A DNA stretch of 64,000 nucleotides from Mucilaginibacter sp. (lineage in GTDB: Bacteria; Bacteroidota; Bacteroidia; Sphingobacteriales; Sphingobacteriaceae), in NCBI RefSeq assembly GCF_028288205.1, contig NZ_JAQBOD010000048.1:1-64000 (forward strand). Direction: 5' to 3'. Position numbers and translations under genes: made by a program. Under the pieces are notes generated by a model, which worked only from the letters and a program-made list of their open reading frames with translations, ran no database searches and was not told where the DNA came from. Positions 14,843-24,606 of the stretch are shown here, in pieces. Position 1 is the first letter of the stretch, and each line of letters opens with the position of its first letter.

Positions 14843-16664
14843 GGGTTGCAGCAGCAGGCAACTTTGCTACCAAAGTCTGTATCTTTTCAAACAACTCATT
14901 CGGTTTAAATGGTTTTGAAACATAGTCGTTCATACCAGATTCCTGCACGCGTTCCCTAATATCAAACAACGCGGATGCTGTTAAAGCGATAATAGGAATA
15001 TCTGATTTTTGAGGATTGGACATTTTACGTATCTCTATAGCAGCATCAAAGCCATTCATAACAGGCATTTGCAGGTCCATTAAAATAATATCAAAATTAC
15101 CATATTGTACCAGTTCAACCGCGCGTTCACCATTTTCGGCAATGGAAGGTACAATGTTCCATTTAGAAAGTAGCTTTTTCATCAGTATTACGTTAACCGG
15201 GTTATCCTCGACAATAAGCATACGTATAGCGCTTAATGTTTCACTATTTTCAGCTATCCACTGTGGCTGATTGTGGTGTGTACTCCCTGCATAAACTTCT
15301 ATTGATACAGGAAACTCCATATTAAATGAAAACTCAGATCCAACACCGGGTTTACTTATTGCTTTAATTTTAAACCCCTGTAATTCTAACAAACGCTTAA
15401 CTATAGCTAAACCTAACCCTGTACCCCCGTATTGGCGTGTAGTACTTATTGATTCTTGTATAAAAGGTTCAAAAATCATATCTAAGCGGTCCTGTTCAAT
15501 TCCAATGCCTGTATCCTTAACCGAAAAGCTTACGTTTACCCGGTTATTCCTATCCTCTATACAGGTGACTCTAACCAATATATTACCTTCGGCAGTAAAT
15601 TTAATAGCATTGCTTACCAGGTTAAAAACTATTTGTGTTATACGGGTAGGGTCACCAAATACCATTTTCTTACTTAGCGTATTGTCAACGTCTAATTTAA
15701 ATAACAGGCCTTTTGTCTGCGCAGTCATCATTTGCCCGCCACAAATATTTTGCATCAGCTCAACTAAATTAAATTTGATGTTTTCAAAAATCAACTTGCC
15801 CGACTCTATCTTATTAAAATCCAGCACATCATTAACAATAGATAACAAGTTACCGGCCGAAAATTTAAGCACTTCCAAATTCTCCACCTGGTCTGCTCTT
15901 GGATTACCGGTTATCAATAAATCACTCATACCAATAACGGCATTAAGCGGTGTCCTTATCTCATGAGACATGGTTGAAAGAAAATCAGATTTTGCTTCCC
16001 CCGATTTCTGTGCCTTTTCTATCGCCTTTTCAAACTCAACATTAAGCCCGCTTTGTTTATCACTGGTTTCTTTAAGCTCTTTTATGGTTCTTATAAATGC
16101 ACTATAAAAATGGCTGTGTATAAAAATTATCAATATAAAACTGGCAAATACGCCTATAATAGTAGTTGATTCATCTACTATTTCAGGTTTCAGATCAATT
16201 ATATAATCATTATTATACTGCAAAATAAAAAGGGTTACTACCGGTATTATATTTACCAAAGAGTAAATTAAGCCAAATCTTTGCCCCAGCATATAAAAGC
16301 TGAACAGTAATATCATGATGATAGCCTCTACGGTAACAACATTTACATTTTGTATGGCTATAAAAATATTAGCCAGGTTAGCAAGTGTGCCTACAATAAG
16401 TATAAGGTGCGAAATAACCGTCCAGCGGGGTTTATAAGTTAAAAACTTAAATAACATTGCAGAAGCAACAAACAATACACCTATTATTATACTTAGAATT
16501 GTATGGTGTTGGTATAAAACATCAGCCAGTAATATAAACAAGGTAAAGAAAGACAATACCAGGCCATAGTATAATAAGCGCAAACGATCACTATCAAGGA
16601 TTGACAAATCATTTGACAGTATCCTTTTAGTTGAAAAATCAAAAAAATGCACTTTTTTACTCAT
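14808..16664 (-). CDS. Hybrid sensor histidine kinase with C-terminal receiver domain
   Basis: A 618-residue membrane kinase. About six transmembrane segments fill residues 20-190 with almost no extracytoplasmic loops, so the sensor is probably within the membrane. A short coiled coil (195-220) leads to a HisKA domain with SHEIRTPLNAVIG (His near 233), an ATPase domain with NLVSNAIKFT (N box), DTGIGIEQD, and GTGLGLAIVK, and a receiver domain with LIVEDN near 490 and DIILMDLQMPVMNG (Asp near 529). No response regulator or output gene is adjacent, so phosphotransfer partners are elsewhere. Its 3' end overlaps the convergent HSDR_N gene by 35 bp. Confidence 0.94.
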   Translation of the reverse strand: MSKKVHFFDFSTKRILSNDLSILDSDRLRLLYYGLVLSFFTLFILLADVLYQHHTILSIIIGVLFVASAMLFKFLTYKPRWTVISHLILIVGTLANLANIFIAIQNVNVVTVEAIIMILLFSFYMLGQRFGLIYSLVNIIPVVTLFILQYNNDYIIDLKPEIVDESTTIIGVFASFILIIFIHSHFYSAFIRTIKELKETSDKQSGLNVEFEKAIEKAQKSGEAKSDFLSTMSHEIRTPLNAVIGMSDLLITGNPRADQVENLEVLKFSAGNLLSIVNDVLDFNKIESGKLIFENIKFNLVELMQNICGGQMMTAQTKGLLFKLDVDNTLSKKMVFGDPTRITQIVFNLVSNAIKFTAEGNILVRVTCIEDRNNRVNVSFSVKDTGIGIEQDRLDMIFEPFIQESISTTRQYGGTGLGLAIVKRLLELQGFKIKAISKPGVGSEFSFNMEFPVSIEVYAGSTHHNQPQWIAENSETLSAIRMLIVEDNPVNVILMKKLLSKWNIVPSIAENGERAVELVQYGNFDIILMDLQMPVMNGFDAAIEIRKMSNPQKSDIPIIALTASALFDIRERVQESGMNDYVSKPFKPNELFEKIQTLVAKLPAAATLKYSDSPVTPQ

Positions 16665-16763
16665 GTAAAGCTATTTTGCAGCTATGCTATACCTCTGGAT
16701 TTTTGTAATTAATGATTTACTATTAATTTAAAACCCAAATACTGGTTATAACATTTGATGCAA

Positions 16764-19445
16764 TTAGCTTGCCAATGCCGATAAGCTTTCTTCCAATATT
16801 TTTAGTTTCGCCTCCGCGTCAGCTTTTTTCTTTAGCTCTACCTCAATTATCCCGGGCTTGGCGTTGCTCATAAATCGCTCGTTAGAAAGTTTTGCATTTA
16901 CAGATCTTAAAAATCCGTTTAAATATTCTTTCTCTTTTTGCAGGCGTTCCGCTTCTGCCAAAGGATCGATATTTTCGTTTAAAGGCACATAAAACTCGTC
17001 TGTTGATATTAAAAAGCTACTTGCGCCGCTTATTTTATCATTAATCAAATTTAACTCGCTAAGGTTTGCCAGCCTGGCAATTATTGTTTTGTAAGATGAA
17101 TAATCAATGCCTGAATTTGCTTTTACAGAAAGCGTTAAGGCTTCTTTAGGAGAAATTTGTTTGCTGTTTCGAATATTGCGAATGTGGGTAATTATTTGTT
17201 TTACTATTTCTACGTTGCCCAACAATTGGGAATTTATTTCCCCATTAGTTGGCAATTGGGCTACAATACAACAATCCATAGTAGTGCGTTTGCCAAATAG
17301 CTCATCGTGCCATAGCTCCTCGGTAATAAAGGGCATAAACGGATGAAGTATTTTTAAAATATTTTCAAAGAATGTTATGGTGCGGTTATAGGTTTGCTTA
17401 TCAATTGGCTGTAAATAAACCGGCTTTATCATCTCTAAATACCATGCACAGAAATCATCCCATACCAATTTATAGGTAACCATTAATGCTTCTGATAAAC
17501 GATATTGAGCGAAGTTATCTTCTATTTCTATTAGCGCCTCATTAAAACGGCTATCGAACCAATCAATTGCAATTTGGTTAGGATTTGGCAGCTTTTCGTC
17601 AACCTCCCATCCTTTAACTAAACGGAACGCGTTCCATAGTTTATTATAAAAATTACGTCCTTGCTCACAATAGCTCTCGTCAAACATCAGGTCATTACCG
17701 GCAGGCGAACTTAACAACATCCCTACCCTAACACCATCAGCGCCATATTTTTCTATCAGATCCAAAGGATCTGGCGAATTGCCTAATGATTTTGACATTT
17801 TGCGACCCAGCTTATCGCGCACTATACCGGTTAGGTAAACATTTTTAAATGGTATTTCGCCCCTAAACTCGTGCCCGGCCATGATCATTCGTGCTACCCA
17901 GAAAAACAAGATCTCGGGCGCGGTAACCAAATCATTGGTTGGGTAATAGTAGTTGATATCAGCATTATCGGGGTCCTTAAATCCATCAAATACAGATATC
18001 GGCCATAACCATGATGAGAACCAGGTATCAAGAACATCTTCGTCTTGTACCAAATCCTCAGATTTGAGATTGGAGATTTGAGGTTGGAGACTTTTTGCCT
18101 CTTCAAATGCTTCTTCTCTTGTTTTAGCAATAATATATTCGCCATTTGGCAGGTACCATGCCGGTATTTGTTGCCCCCACCAAAGCTGCCTGCTAATGTT
18201 CCAATCCCTCACATTTTCCATCCAGTGACGATAGGTATTACCAAACTTTTCAGGAATAAGTTTAATATCGCCATTAAGTACATAATCCAAAGCAGGCTTA
18301 GCCATTTCTTCCATCTTGCAAAACCATTGCATTGATAGTTTAGGCTCAATAACTGCATTTGTACGTTCAGAAAATCCAACCTGCGATTTATATTCTTCTA
18401 CTTTATCTAATGCACCTGCTTCTTCCAGCAGGGCTACAATTTTTTTGCGTGCTGCAAATCTATCCTCGCCAACTAATATTTGCGCCTTTTCATTCAGCGT
18501 GCCATCATCATTTAAAATATCAATAACAGGCAGGTTATGTTTTTGCCCCAACTCATAATCATTCAGATCATGCGCCGGAGTAACTTTTAAACAACCGGTA
18601 CCAAAATCCATGGTTACATACTCATCCAGTATAACCGGTATTTCGCGGTTAATTAATGGTATAAATGCTTTTTTGCCATGCAAGTGTGTATACCGCTCAT
18701 CATTAGGATTAATGCAGATAGCAGCATCAGCCATAATGGTTTCGGGGCGAGTAGTCGCGACAGTCAGATAGTCCTGAGTCTTAAGTCCTGAGTCTTGAGT
18801 CGACTCTTGACTTAAGACTTCAGACTTCGGACTAACAGCATATTTTATATAGTAAAGTTTCTGATTTACTTCCTTACGGATAACCTCTTCATCGCTTACC
18901 GCGGTTTTTCCTTGCGGGTCCCAGTTTACCATACGTATGCCGCGGTATATCCAACCTTTTTTATACAGGTGAATAAATGTATCAATTACCGCTTCTGATA
19001 GCTCCTCATCCATTGTAAAGCGCGTACGCTCCCAATCGCATGATGCACCCAGTTTTTTTAACTGCTCTAATATAATGCCGCCATATTTTTCCTTCCATTC
19101 CCAGGCGTAGGCTAAAAACTCGGGGCGGGTAAGATCTTTTTTGCTAATGCCGCGCTCTTTAAGCATGGCAACAACCTTGGCTTCGGTAGCTATACTGGCA
19201 TGATCCGTTCCGGGTACCCAGCAGGCATTTTTGCCTTTCATGCGGGCACGACGGATCAGCACATCCTGTATGGTATTGTTTAACATATGCCCCATGTGCA
19301 GCACCCCGGTAACATTGGGCGGCGGTATCACAATGGTATACGGTTCGCGTTCATCAGGCACCGACCTGAAAAAATTATTATCTAACCAGTAACTATACCA
19401 CTTCTCTTCGGCTTCTTTCGGCAAATATGTTTTAGCAATACTCAT
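16764..19445 (-). CDS. valS: Valyl-tRNA synthetase
   Basis: Class I synthetase that charges tRNA-Val. The 893 residues contain [16 protein letters not shown] (HIGH motif near 50), the CP1 editing domain with [14 protein letters not shown] near 225, the KMSKSLGN motif near 549 and the C-terminal coiled-coil arm. Two segments look foreign: residues about 203-224 ([19 protein letters not shown]) and about 448-463 ([13 protein letters not shown]) are encoded by short-word repeats of the kind otherwise seen between genes, yet they keep the frame. The start codon lies 7 nt after a minus-strand TATTTTTG box (19453-19460). Confidence 0.95.
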   Translation of the reverse strand: MSIAKTYLPKEAEEKWYSYWLDNNFFRSVPDEREPYTIVIPPPNVTGVLHMGHMLNNTIQDVLIRRARMKGKNACWVPGTDHASIATEAKVVAMLKERGISKKDLTRPEFLAYAWEWKEKYGGIILEQLKKLGASCDWERTRFTMDEELSEAVIDTFIHLYKKGWIYRGIRMVNWDPQGKTAVSDEEVIRKEVNQKLYYIKYAVSPKSEVLSQESTQDSGLKTQDYLTVATTRPETIMADAAICINPNDERYTHLHGKKAFIPLINREIPVILDEYVTMDFGTGCLKVTPAHDLNDYELGQKHNLPVIDILNDDGTLNEKAQILVGEDRFAARKKIVALLEEAGALDKVEEYKSQVGFSERTNAVIEPKLSMQWFCKMEEMAKPALDYVLNGDIKLIPEKFGNTYRHWMENVRDWNISRQLWWGQQIPAWYLPNGEYIIAKTREEAFEEAKSLQPQISNLKSEDLVQDEDVLDTWFSSWLWPISVFDGFKDPDNADINYYYPTNDLVTAPEILFFWVARMIMAGHEFRGEIPFKNVYLTGIVRDKLGRKMSKSLGNSPDPLDLIEKYGADGVRVGMLLSSPAGNDLMFDESYCEQGRNFYNKLWNAFRLVKGWEVDEKLPNPNQIAIDWFDSRFNEALIEIEDNFAQYRLSEALMVTYKLVWDDFCAWYLEMIKPVYLQPIDKQTYNRTITFFENILKILHPFMPFITEELWHDELFGKRTTMDCCIVAQLPTNGEINSQLLGNVEIVKQIITHIRNIRNSKQISPKEALTLSVKANSGIDYSSYKTIIARLANLSELNLINDKISGASSFLISTDEFYVPLNENIDPLAEAERLQKEKEYLNGFLRSVNAKLSNERFMSNAKPGIIEVELKKKADAEAKLKILEESLSALAS

Positions 19446-19452
19446 AAGGGTA

Positions 19453-19460
19453 CAAAAATA
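19453..19460 (-). promoter_or_regulatory. valS promoter -7 box
   Basis: TATTTTTG on the minus strand fits TAnnTTTG. The start codon at 19445 follows after 7 nt, so the mRNA leader would be very short or absent. Confidence 0.5.
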
Positions 19461-19516
19461 GCGTTTTGAATTAAAACTTTATGGGTTGATTAAAATCGTT
19501 TATGAACGCGCCGTTT

Positions 19517-20085
19517 ACTCACCCCGCGGCACTTCGTGCGCGGCCCTCTCTTCGCCTTCGGCGGAAAGAGGGTTGGCATTTTCTTTAAGAAATTTTTATC
19601 TTGACTTACTTTATGCAATCTATAGTTGAATTTTGTCGTGAGCTGAGGCAACGGGAAACCCCTGCCGAAAAAGTTTTATGGCAGCATCTTAGAAATAGAA
19701 AATTTCTTAATCAAAAATTCTTACGCCAGTACCCCGTAAGCTCGGCATTTGCATTTGGCAAAACACTGTATTATATCCCGGACTTTTACTGTCATAAGGC
19801 AAAATTGGTTATTGAAGCCGACGGTTCTATTCCATCTGCTAAAAATAGAATACGATAAAAACCGGGATGAAGTGTTAACTGTTTTAGGGCTTACTATACT
19901 TAGTTTTGAAAATGACCAAATACTAAATGATATTGAATCAGTTCTAAATACAATAAAACAATATTTAATTCTTTTAAAAAATTCCCAACCCTCTTTCCCG
20001 CTTGCGGAAGAGAGATTCTGTGTTAATTATCAAATATATTTTAATTTTGTTTACTGTCGACCAGCGAAGCGTAGTCGGGGTGAGT
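19517..20085. mobile_element. Composite DUF559 element, copy 1
   Basis: A module at 19517-19574 reads ACTCACCCC, a first hairpin (GCGGCACTTCGTGCGCGG), then a second hairpin (CCCTCTCTTCGCC, TTC, GGCGGAAAGAGGG) and TT. The inverted module at 19987-20085 reads AACCCTCTTTCCCGC to GGGGTGAGT and contains about 45 bp of extra AT-rich DNA. A DUF559 gene lies between. The element ends point outward with ACTCACCCC. The same arrangement occurs at 46342-46871. Mobility is inferred from duplication, not shown. Confidence 0.7.
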
Positions 20086-20087
20086 AA
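19613..20087 (+). pseudogene. DUF559 (Vsr-fold endonuclease-like) gene, frameshifted
   Basis: The first frame starts with ATG at 19613 and gives MQSIVEFCRELRQRETPAEK, LWQHLRNRKF, KFLRQYPV, YYIPDFYCHKAKLVIEADGS. These are the hallmarks of DUF559, a small family with the very-short-patch-repair nuclease fold (acidic residues in IPDFYC and IEADG). At about 19830 one extra C (ATTCCATCTG instead of ATTCATCTG as in copy 2) shifts the frame; the rest (KIEYDKNRDEVLTVLGLTIL, FENDQILNDIESVLN) continues in another frame and reads past the ancestral stop into the repeat module. The upstream 40 bp are conserved with copy 2, so gene and flanks have moved together. Confidence 0.8.
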
Positions 20088-20215
20088 CCGGCGCGCGTTC
20101 TAACATGCCGGTGACCAGATGACAAATACCAGGCCTGCCCTAATATTTATTGTAGATTTATTTAACAAACACTTAAAAATGTTATTATTGTATAATTAAC
20201 TGATTCGCTATTTTT

Positions 20216-22264
20216 ATGAAATTAAAGTTCACCCATTTGTTTATGGCAGGCGCTATATGCGTTACCGCCAGCGCTTTTGTTATTGATAACATTAAGCCAA
20301 AATCCCACAGAAAATTTATTGACCCGGCTAACATGAACAAAGCTGTTAAGCCCGGCGATGATTTTTTTGAATATGCCAACGGTACCTGGATAAAAACGCA
20401 TGAGATACCGGCAAAGCAAACCCGCTGGGGCGCATTTATTATCCTTAACCAGGAAAACACCGATCGTGTATTGGCCATTTTGAAGGATGTAAGCAAAACA
20501 TTCGGCTTACCAAAAGGTAGCGTAAAACAACGAGTTGGCGACCTATATGCCAGCGGAATGGATACCGTAGCCATTGAAAAAATAGGTTATGACCCGATAA
20601 AACCGGATTTGGAGCGTATTGGCCGCATACATACTACTGATGATGTAGTAGCCGAAGCAATTTATGAGCGTTCGCATGGTATTGCGTCTCCATTGTTTTC
20701 ATTCGGGGTATCGGCTGACTCTAAACACCCTAACGTAAACATTGCAGGATTTGGCCAAGGCGGTACCACCCTGGCCGACCGCGATTATTATTTAAAAAAT
20801 GATCAGCGTACGGTTAAAATCCAAAATGCTTACAAACAGTACATAGTTAACCTGTTTTCCTTAACCGGCTCTAATACAAACGAAGCGATTAAAAATGCCG
20901 ATATAATTTTTGGTATTGAAGCCAGGCTGGCTAAAGCGCAACTAAGCCGTACCGAATTGCGCGACCCTAATAAAACCTATAATAAATTATCGGTTATTGA
21001 TTTTAAAAAGCTTACGCCGCATTTTAACTGGGTTAAATTAATGGTTGATATGAAGGCACCCGGCCAGGACAGTGTGTTGGTTGCAGAGCCTGATTTTTTC
21101 AAAACCGAAGATGACCTGGTAGGCTCGGTAACCGTAAATGAATGGAAAATTTATTTGGCCTGGAACATATTAAAAGATAATGCGAGTGCATTAAGCTCGC
21201 CTTTTGTAAGGGCCTCGTTTGATTTTAGCAGCGTAGTAAGTGGCCAAAAGGTACAAACACCGCGTACAGAGCGTATGTCATCATCTGTCGACCGCAACCT
21301 GCCCGATCTGCTTGGACAACTGTATGTTGAGAAATACTTTAAACCGGCAGCCAAAACTTACATGGTAAACCTTGTAAATAATTTAAAGACAGTTTTAGGC
21401 GAGCGGATAAAGCGTTTGGATTGGATGAGCCCTGAAACAAAGGCGCATGCACTTAAGAAGCTGGCTGCCTTTAGCGTTAAAATTGGCTATGCTGATAAAT
21501 GGCAGGTGTATGCCGGTTTAATTATTGACCGTAACGACTATTTTGGCAACCTGCGCCGTTTGGACGAGTGGCGCTATAATTATAACGTGAGCCAGTTAGG
21601 CAAGCCGGTTGATAAAAAACGCTTTAACATGAGCCCGCCTACAGTTAACGCCAATTACAGCCCTAATAAAAACGAAATTACTTTCCCGGCAGGCATATTG
21701 CAGTATCCGTTCTTTGATTTTGATGCGGATGATGCTATTAACTATGGCGGCATAGGTGCTGTTATAGGTCATGAAATGACCCACGGCTTTGATGACCAGG
21801 GCAGGCAGTATGACAGCGATGGCTCATTGCATGACTGGTGGACCAAAGATGACGCGGATAAATTTAAAAAGCGTGCAGACATGGTTGTAAAACAGTATGA
21901 TGCCTTTACCGTAAATGATACCGTGCATTTAAATGGGAAATTAACTTTAGGCGAGAATCTTGCCGACCTGGGCGGTATAAATGTTGCTTACGAGGCATTT
22001 AAGAAAACAAAACAGGGCCATTCGAACCAAAAAATTGATGGCTTTACGCCCGATCAGCGTTTCTTCTTGTCATTCGCGCAGGTTTGGCGTTCAAAACAGC
22101 GCCCCGAGTTTGCCGCCCAACGTGTTTTAACAGACCCGCACTCGCCTGAGAATTACAGAGCATACGCGCCATTAACCAATATGGATGCATGGTACAGTGC
22201 CTTTAATGTAAAACCTGGCGATAAGCTATATAAAAAACCGGAAGATAGGATCAAAATCTGGTAA
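20216..22264 (+). CDS. M13 family zinc metallopeptidase (neprilysin/PepO type)
   Basis: Exported peptidase of 682 residues cleaving small peptides. A signal-like hydrophobic N-terminus (KFTHLFMAGAICVTASAFV) precedes the M13 N-terminal domain with GDDFFEYANGTWIK near 42-55. The peptidase domain contains VNANYSPNKNEITFPAGIL near 475, the zinc motif VIGHEMTHGFDDQG (HExxH near 519), ENLADLGG with the third zinc ligand near 580, and DAWYSAFNVKPGDKLY at the C-terminus. All catalytic residues are present. A strong terminator follows at 22316. Confidence 0.96.
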   Translation: MKLKFTHLFMAGAICVTASAFVIDNIKPKSHRKFIDPANMNKAVKPGDDFFEYANGTWIKTHEIPAKQTRWGAFIILNQENTDRVLAILKDVSKTFGLPKGSVKQRVGDLYASGMDTVAIEKIGYDPIKPDLERIGRIHTTDDVVAEAIYERSHGIASPLFSFGVSADSKHPNVNIAGFGQGGTTLADRDYYLKNDQRTVKIQNAYKQYIVNLFSLTGSNTNEAIKNADIIFGIEARLAKAQLSRTELRDPNKTYNKLSVIDFKKLTPHFNWVKLMVDMKAPGQDSVLVAEPDFFKTEDDLVGSVTVNEWKIYLAWNILKDNASALSSPFVRASFDFSSVVSGQKVQTPRTERMSSSVDRNLPDLLGQLYVEKYFKPAAKTYMVNLVNNLKTVLGERIKRLDWMSPETKAHALKKLAAFSVKIGYADKWQVYAGLIIDRNDYFGNLRRLDEWRYNYNVSQLGKPVDKKRFNMSPPTVNANYSPNKNEITFPAGILQYPFFDFDADDAINYGGIGAVIGHEMTHGFDDQGRQYDSDGSLHDWWTKDDADKFKKRADMVVKQYDAFTVNDTVHLNGKLTLGENLADLGGINVAYEAFKKTKQGHSNQKIDGFTPDQRFFLSFAQVWRSKQRPEFAAQRVLTDPHSPENYRAYAPLTNMDAWYSAFNVKPGDKLYKKPEDRIKIW

Positions 22265-22315
22265 GACCTCACCCCCTACCCATCTCCAAAATGAGAGGTG
22301 GTCCTTACACTTACG

Positions 22316-22340
22316 AGCCCGCTTAACGCGGGCTTTGTTA
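22316..22340 (+). terminator. Rho-independent-like terminator after the M13 peptidase gene
   Basis: AGCCCGC, loop TTAAC, GCGGGCT, followed by a T-rich tail (TTGTTATT). It lies 52 bp after the stop codon. Downstream, 22378-22440 holds repeated GTGTATATGGG words that end in a hairpin (GTGTATA / TATACAC). Confidence 0.8.
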
Positions 22341-22472
22341 TTAAAATATTTTTTATTTTTGGTGGCACAATATTGCCAGTGTATATGGGTGGTGTATATG
22401 GGTGTATGCGGGTGTATATACTTAGCGTATACACCTACTGCTGCCTATAAATCTATATGCCCCGAAATACAT

Positions 22473-22480
22473 TATCTTTG
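22473..22480 (+). promoter_or_regulatory. -7 box deciding the start of the MBL-rhodanese gene
   Basis: TATCTTTG fits TAnnTTTG and lies 6 nt before ATG 22487. A longer frame would begin at 22457, upstream of this promoter, so the ATG at 22487 is the credible start and the mRNA is probably leaderless. Confidence 0.55.
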
Positions 22481-22486
22481 TACACA

Positions 22487-23821
22487 ATGATCATTCATCA
22501 ATTTTACGATAAGGGCTTGGCCCATGCTTCCTATGCAGTGATAAGGAATGCAAAAATGATCGTTATCGACCCTTCCCGTGATCCGCAGCCCTATTATGAC
22601 TTTGCCAGACTACATGAAGCTGATATAACCGGTGTTATTGAAACCCATCCGCATGCTGATTTTGTAAGTTCGCATTTAGAGATACATCAAACAACAGGCG
22701 CAGTTATTTATACCAGCAAATTGGCAGGCGCTAATTATCCGCACGAATGTTTTGACGATGGCGATATTATTCATTTAGCAGATATTAAACTAAGAGCTAT
22801 AAATACCCCCGGTCATTCGCCCGATTCTATCTGCATCCTATTACAGGATGAAAACGGATATGATAAAGCCTTATTTACCGGCGATACTTTATTTGTAGGC
22901 GACGTTGGTCGCCCGGATCTGCGTGAAAACGCGGGAAACATCACTGCAAAAAAAGAAGAATTGGCTAAACAGCTATACCATTCGCTGCACGAAAAGGTAA
23001 TGGTGTTACCGCACCATATAATTGCATACCCGGCACATGGGCCCGGCTCGCTTTGTGGTAAAACCACCAGCGCCGATTTGCAAAGCACTATAGGGCGCGA
23101 GGTAAAAGAAAATTACGCACTGCAAGAAATGAGCGAACAGGCATTTATTAAAATGATCGTTGCCGATCAGCCTTTTGTCCCCCACTATTTTGGGTTTGAT
23201 GTTGATCTGAATAAAAAAGGTGCTCCTGCATTTCAACAAAGTATCAATGCGGTTTTAAAAGCCGGCACAGCCCTTGAAAAAAATATTCAGGTAATTGATA
23301 CCCGCCCGAAAGAAGAATTCAGACAAGGACATGTAAAAGGCGCTATCAACCTGCAGGATGGCGAAAAGTTTGAAACCTGGCTGGGATCAATAATACAACC
23401 CAATGAGCGGTTTTATTTAATTGCAGCCACAAATGAAATACTGGACACAGTAATAAAAAAAGCGGCCAAAATAGGCTATGAGCAAAATATTAAAGCCGCG
23501 CTAATATCAACAGGTGGCAATGAACAATCAGCAATTATTGATATTGATGATTTTAAAACTTCACCCGAAAGATATACGGTAGTTGATGTGCGCAATTGGA
23601 ACGAAATTAATGACGGCAAAATATTTAGCCACGCATTAACCATTCCGCTTCCTGAGTTACGCGGGCGCCTGGATGAGATCCCTGCCGATAAACCTATTGT
23701 GGTACACTGTGCTGCGGGCTATCGCTCGGCAGCGGCTGCCAGTATTGTGGCAGGTAAAATAAATTCAGTTCCGGTTTATGATCTGAATGAAGCGATAGTG
23801 GAGTTTGAAGTAACAAGCTAA
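22487..23821 (+). CDS. MBL-fold hydrolase fused to two rhodanese domains (persulfide dioxygenase-like)
   Basis: About 444 residues. The beta-lactamase-fold domain (1-235) has the metal motif ETHPHADFVSSHLE near 53-66, NTPGHSPDS near 107 and TGDTLFVGDVGRPD near 130, as in the sulfur dioxygenase/glyoxalase II-like group. Two rhodanese domains follow: the first (about 250-345, VIDTRPKEEFRQGHVKGA) ends in LIAATNE and lacks the Cys loop; the second (about 360-440) has VVHCAAGYRSAAAASIV with the active Cys. Such fusions oxidise or transfer sulfane sulfur. The stop codon is 2 nt before mnmD, which suggests cotranscription. Confidence 0.88.
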   Translation: MIIHQFYDKGLAHASYAVIRNAKMIVIDPSRDPQPYYDFARLHEADITGVIETHPHADFVSSHLEIHQTTGAVIYTSKLAGANYPHECFDDGDIIHLADIKLRAINTPGHSPDSICILLQDENGYDKALFTGDTLFVGDVGRPDLRENAGNITAKKEELAKQLYHSLHEKVMVLPHHIIAYPAHGPGSLCGKTTSADLQSTIGREVKENYALQEMSEQAFIKMIVADQPFVPHYFGFDVDLNKKGAPAFQQSINAVLKAGTALEKNIQVIDTRPKEEFRQGHVKGAINLQDGEKFETWLGSIIQPNERFYLIAATNEILDTVIKKAAKIGYEQNIKAALISTGGNEQSAIIDIDDFKTSPERYTVVDVRNWNEINDGKIFSHALTIPLPELRGRLDEIPADKPIVVHCAAGYRSAAAASIVAGKINSVPVYDLNEAIVEFEVTS

Positions 23822-23823
23822 CT

Positions 23824-24492
23824 ATGCTTAAACTTGTACAAACTGCCGATGGCTCGAATACCATATTTAATGCTGAAGTTGGCGAAAACTATCATTCCCG
23901 TCATGGTGCTTTACAGGAGAGCAAACATGTATTTGTCAATTCAGGCTTATCCTATTATTTGGATAACAATAATCTAAAAAAAGTATCAATATTAGAAGTT
24001 GGTTTTGGCACCGGGCTTAACTTTTTACTAAGTGCCGATTTTTGTACTGAACAAAATATCCATCTTGATTATACCGGTATTGAGGCCTATCCTTTAAATA
24101 AAGACATGATTGATAAAACCGGTTATGACCAGTATGTAAACGCTGCATTATGGGATGATTTTATCAATAGCTATTCTGTTTCATTGCTCGCTCCTGTTCA
24201 ATTAAATCCTAACTGCCAACTGCAAATAGCCAACTGCCAATTGTTAAATTTTCAATCGGATAAAAAATTTGACGTTGTTTACTTTGATGCATTTGCCGCA
24301 GTTCATCAGCCTGAAATGTGGAACGAAGAAGCCATAAGTCACACTATAAAATTTTTAAAGCCGGGTGGTGTTTTTGTTACTTACGCTATTACCGGTAATC
24401 TTAAAAGAATGCTGAAGGGCCTGGGCCTGCAAAAAATACAAAAAATACCAGGCGCGGCAGGCAAGCGCGAAATGCTGAGAGCGGTTAGATAG
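23824..24492 (+). CDS. mnmD: tRNA mnm5s2U34 methyltransferase MnmD (stand-alone)
   Basis: Performs the last SAM-dependent methylation of the wobble uridine in tRNAs, a step that in enterobacteria is one half of MnmC. The 222 residues show GENYHSRHGALQESKHVF near 20, the SAM loop ILEVGFGTGLNFLL near 58 and YFDAFAAVHQPEMWNEEAI near 157, the typical DUF752 motif. Residues about 127-144 (NPNCQLQIANCQLLN) are encoded by tandem CCAACTGC-like words and look like an in-frame insertion. It starts 2 nt after the MBL-rhodanese stop. Confidence 0.9.
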   Translation: MLKLVQTADGSNTIFNAEVGENYHSRHGALQESKHVFVNSGLSYYLDNNNLKKVSILEVGFGTGLNFLLSADFCTEQNIHLDYTGIEAYPLNKDMIDKTGYDQYVNAALWDDFINSYSVSLLAPVQLNPNCQLQIANCQLLNFQSDKKFDVVYFDAFAAVHQPEMWNEEAISHTIKFLKPGGVFVTYAITGNLKRMLKGLGLQKIQKIPGAAGKREMLRAVR

Positions 24493-24606
24493 ATGTGCAG
24501 ATGCCTGCCAATTTCTTAACGCACATTTACGCATCAACAAAAAATCCGCACATTTGCATATCTGCCTATTCGCACATCAATAATACATCAATAACACATC
24601 AACATC

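Noticed and set aside
20013..20060. Possible second gene inside the right part of DUF559 element copy 1
   Set aside because: The sequence is AT-rich extra DNA within a repeat module and has no coding character.
22457..22486. Earlier start for the MBL-rhodanese gene
   Set aside because: The start would lie upstream of the TATCTTTG promoter box, and the extra ten residues do not fit the family N-terminus.
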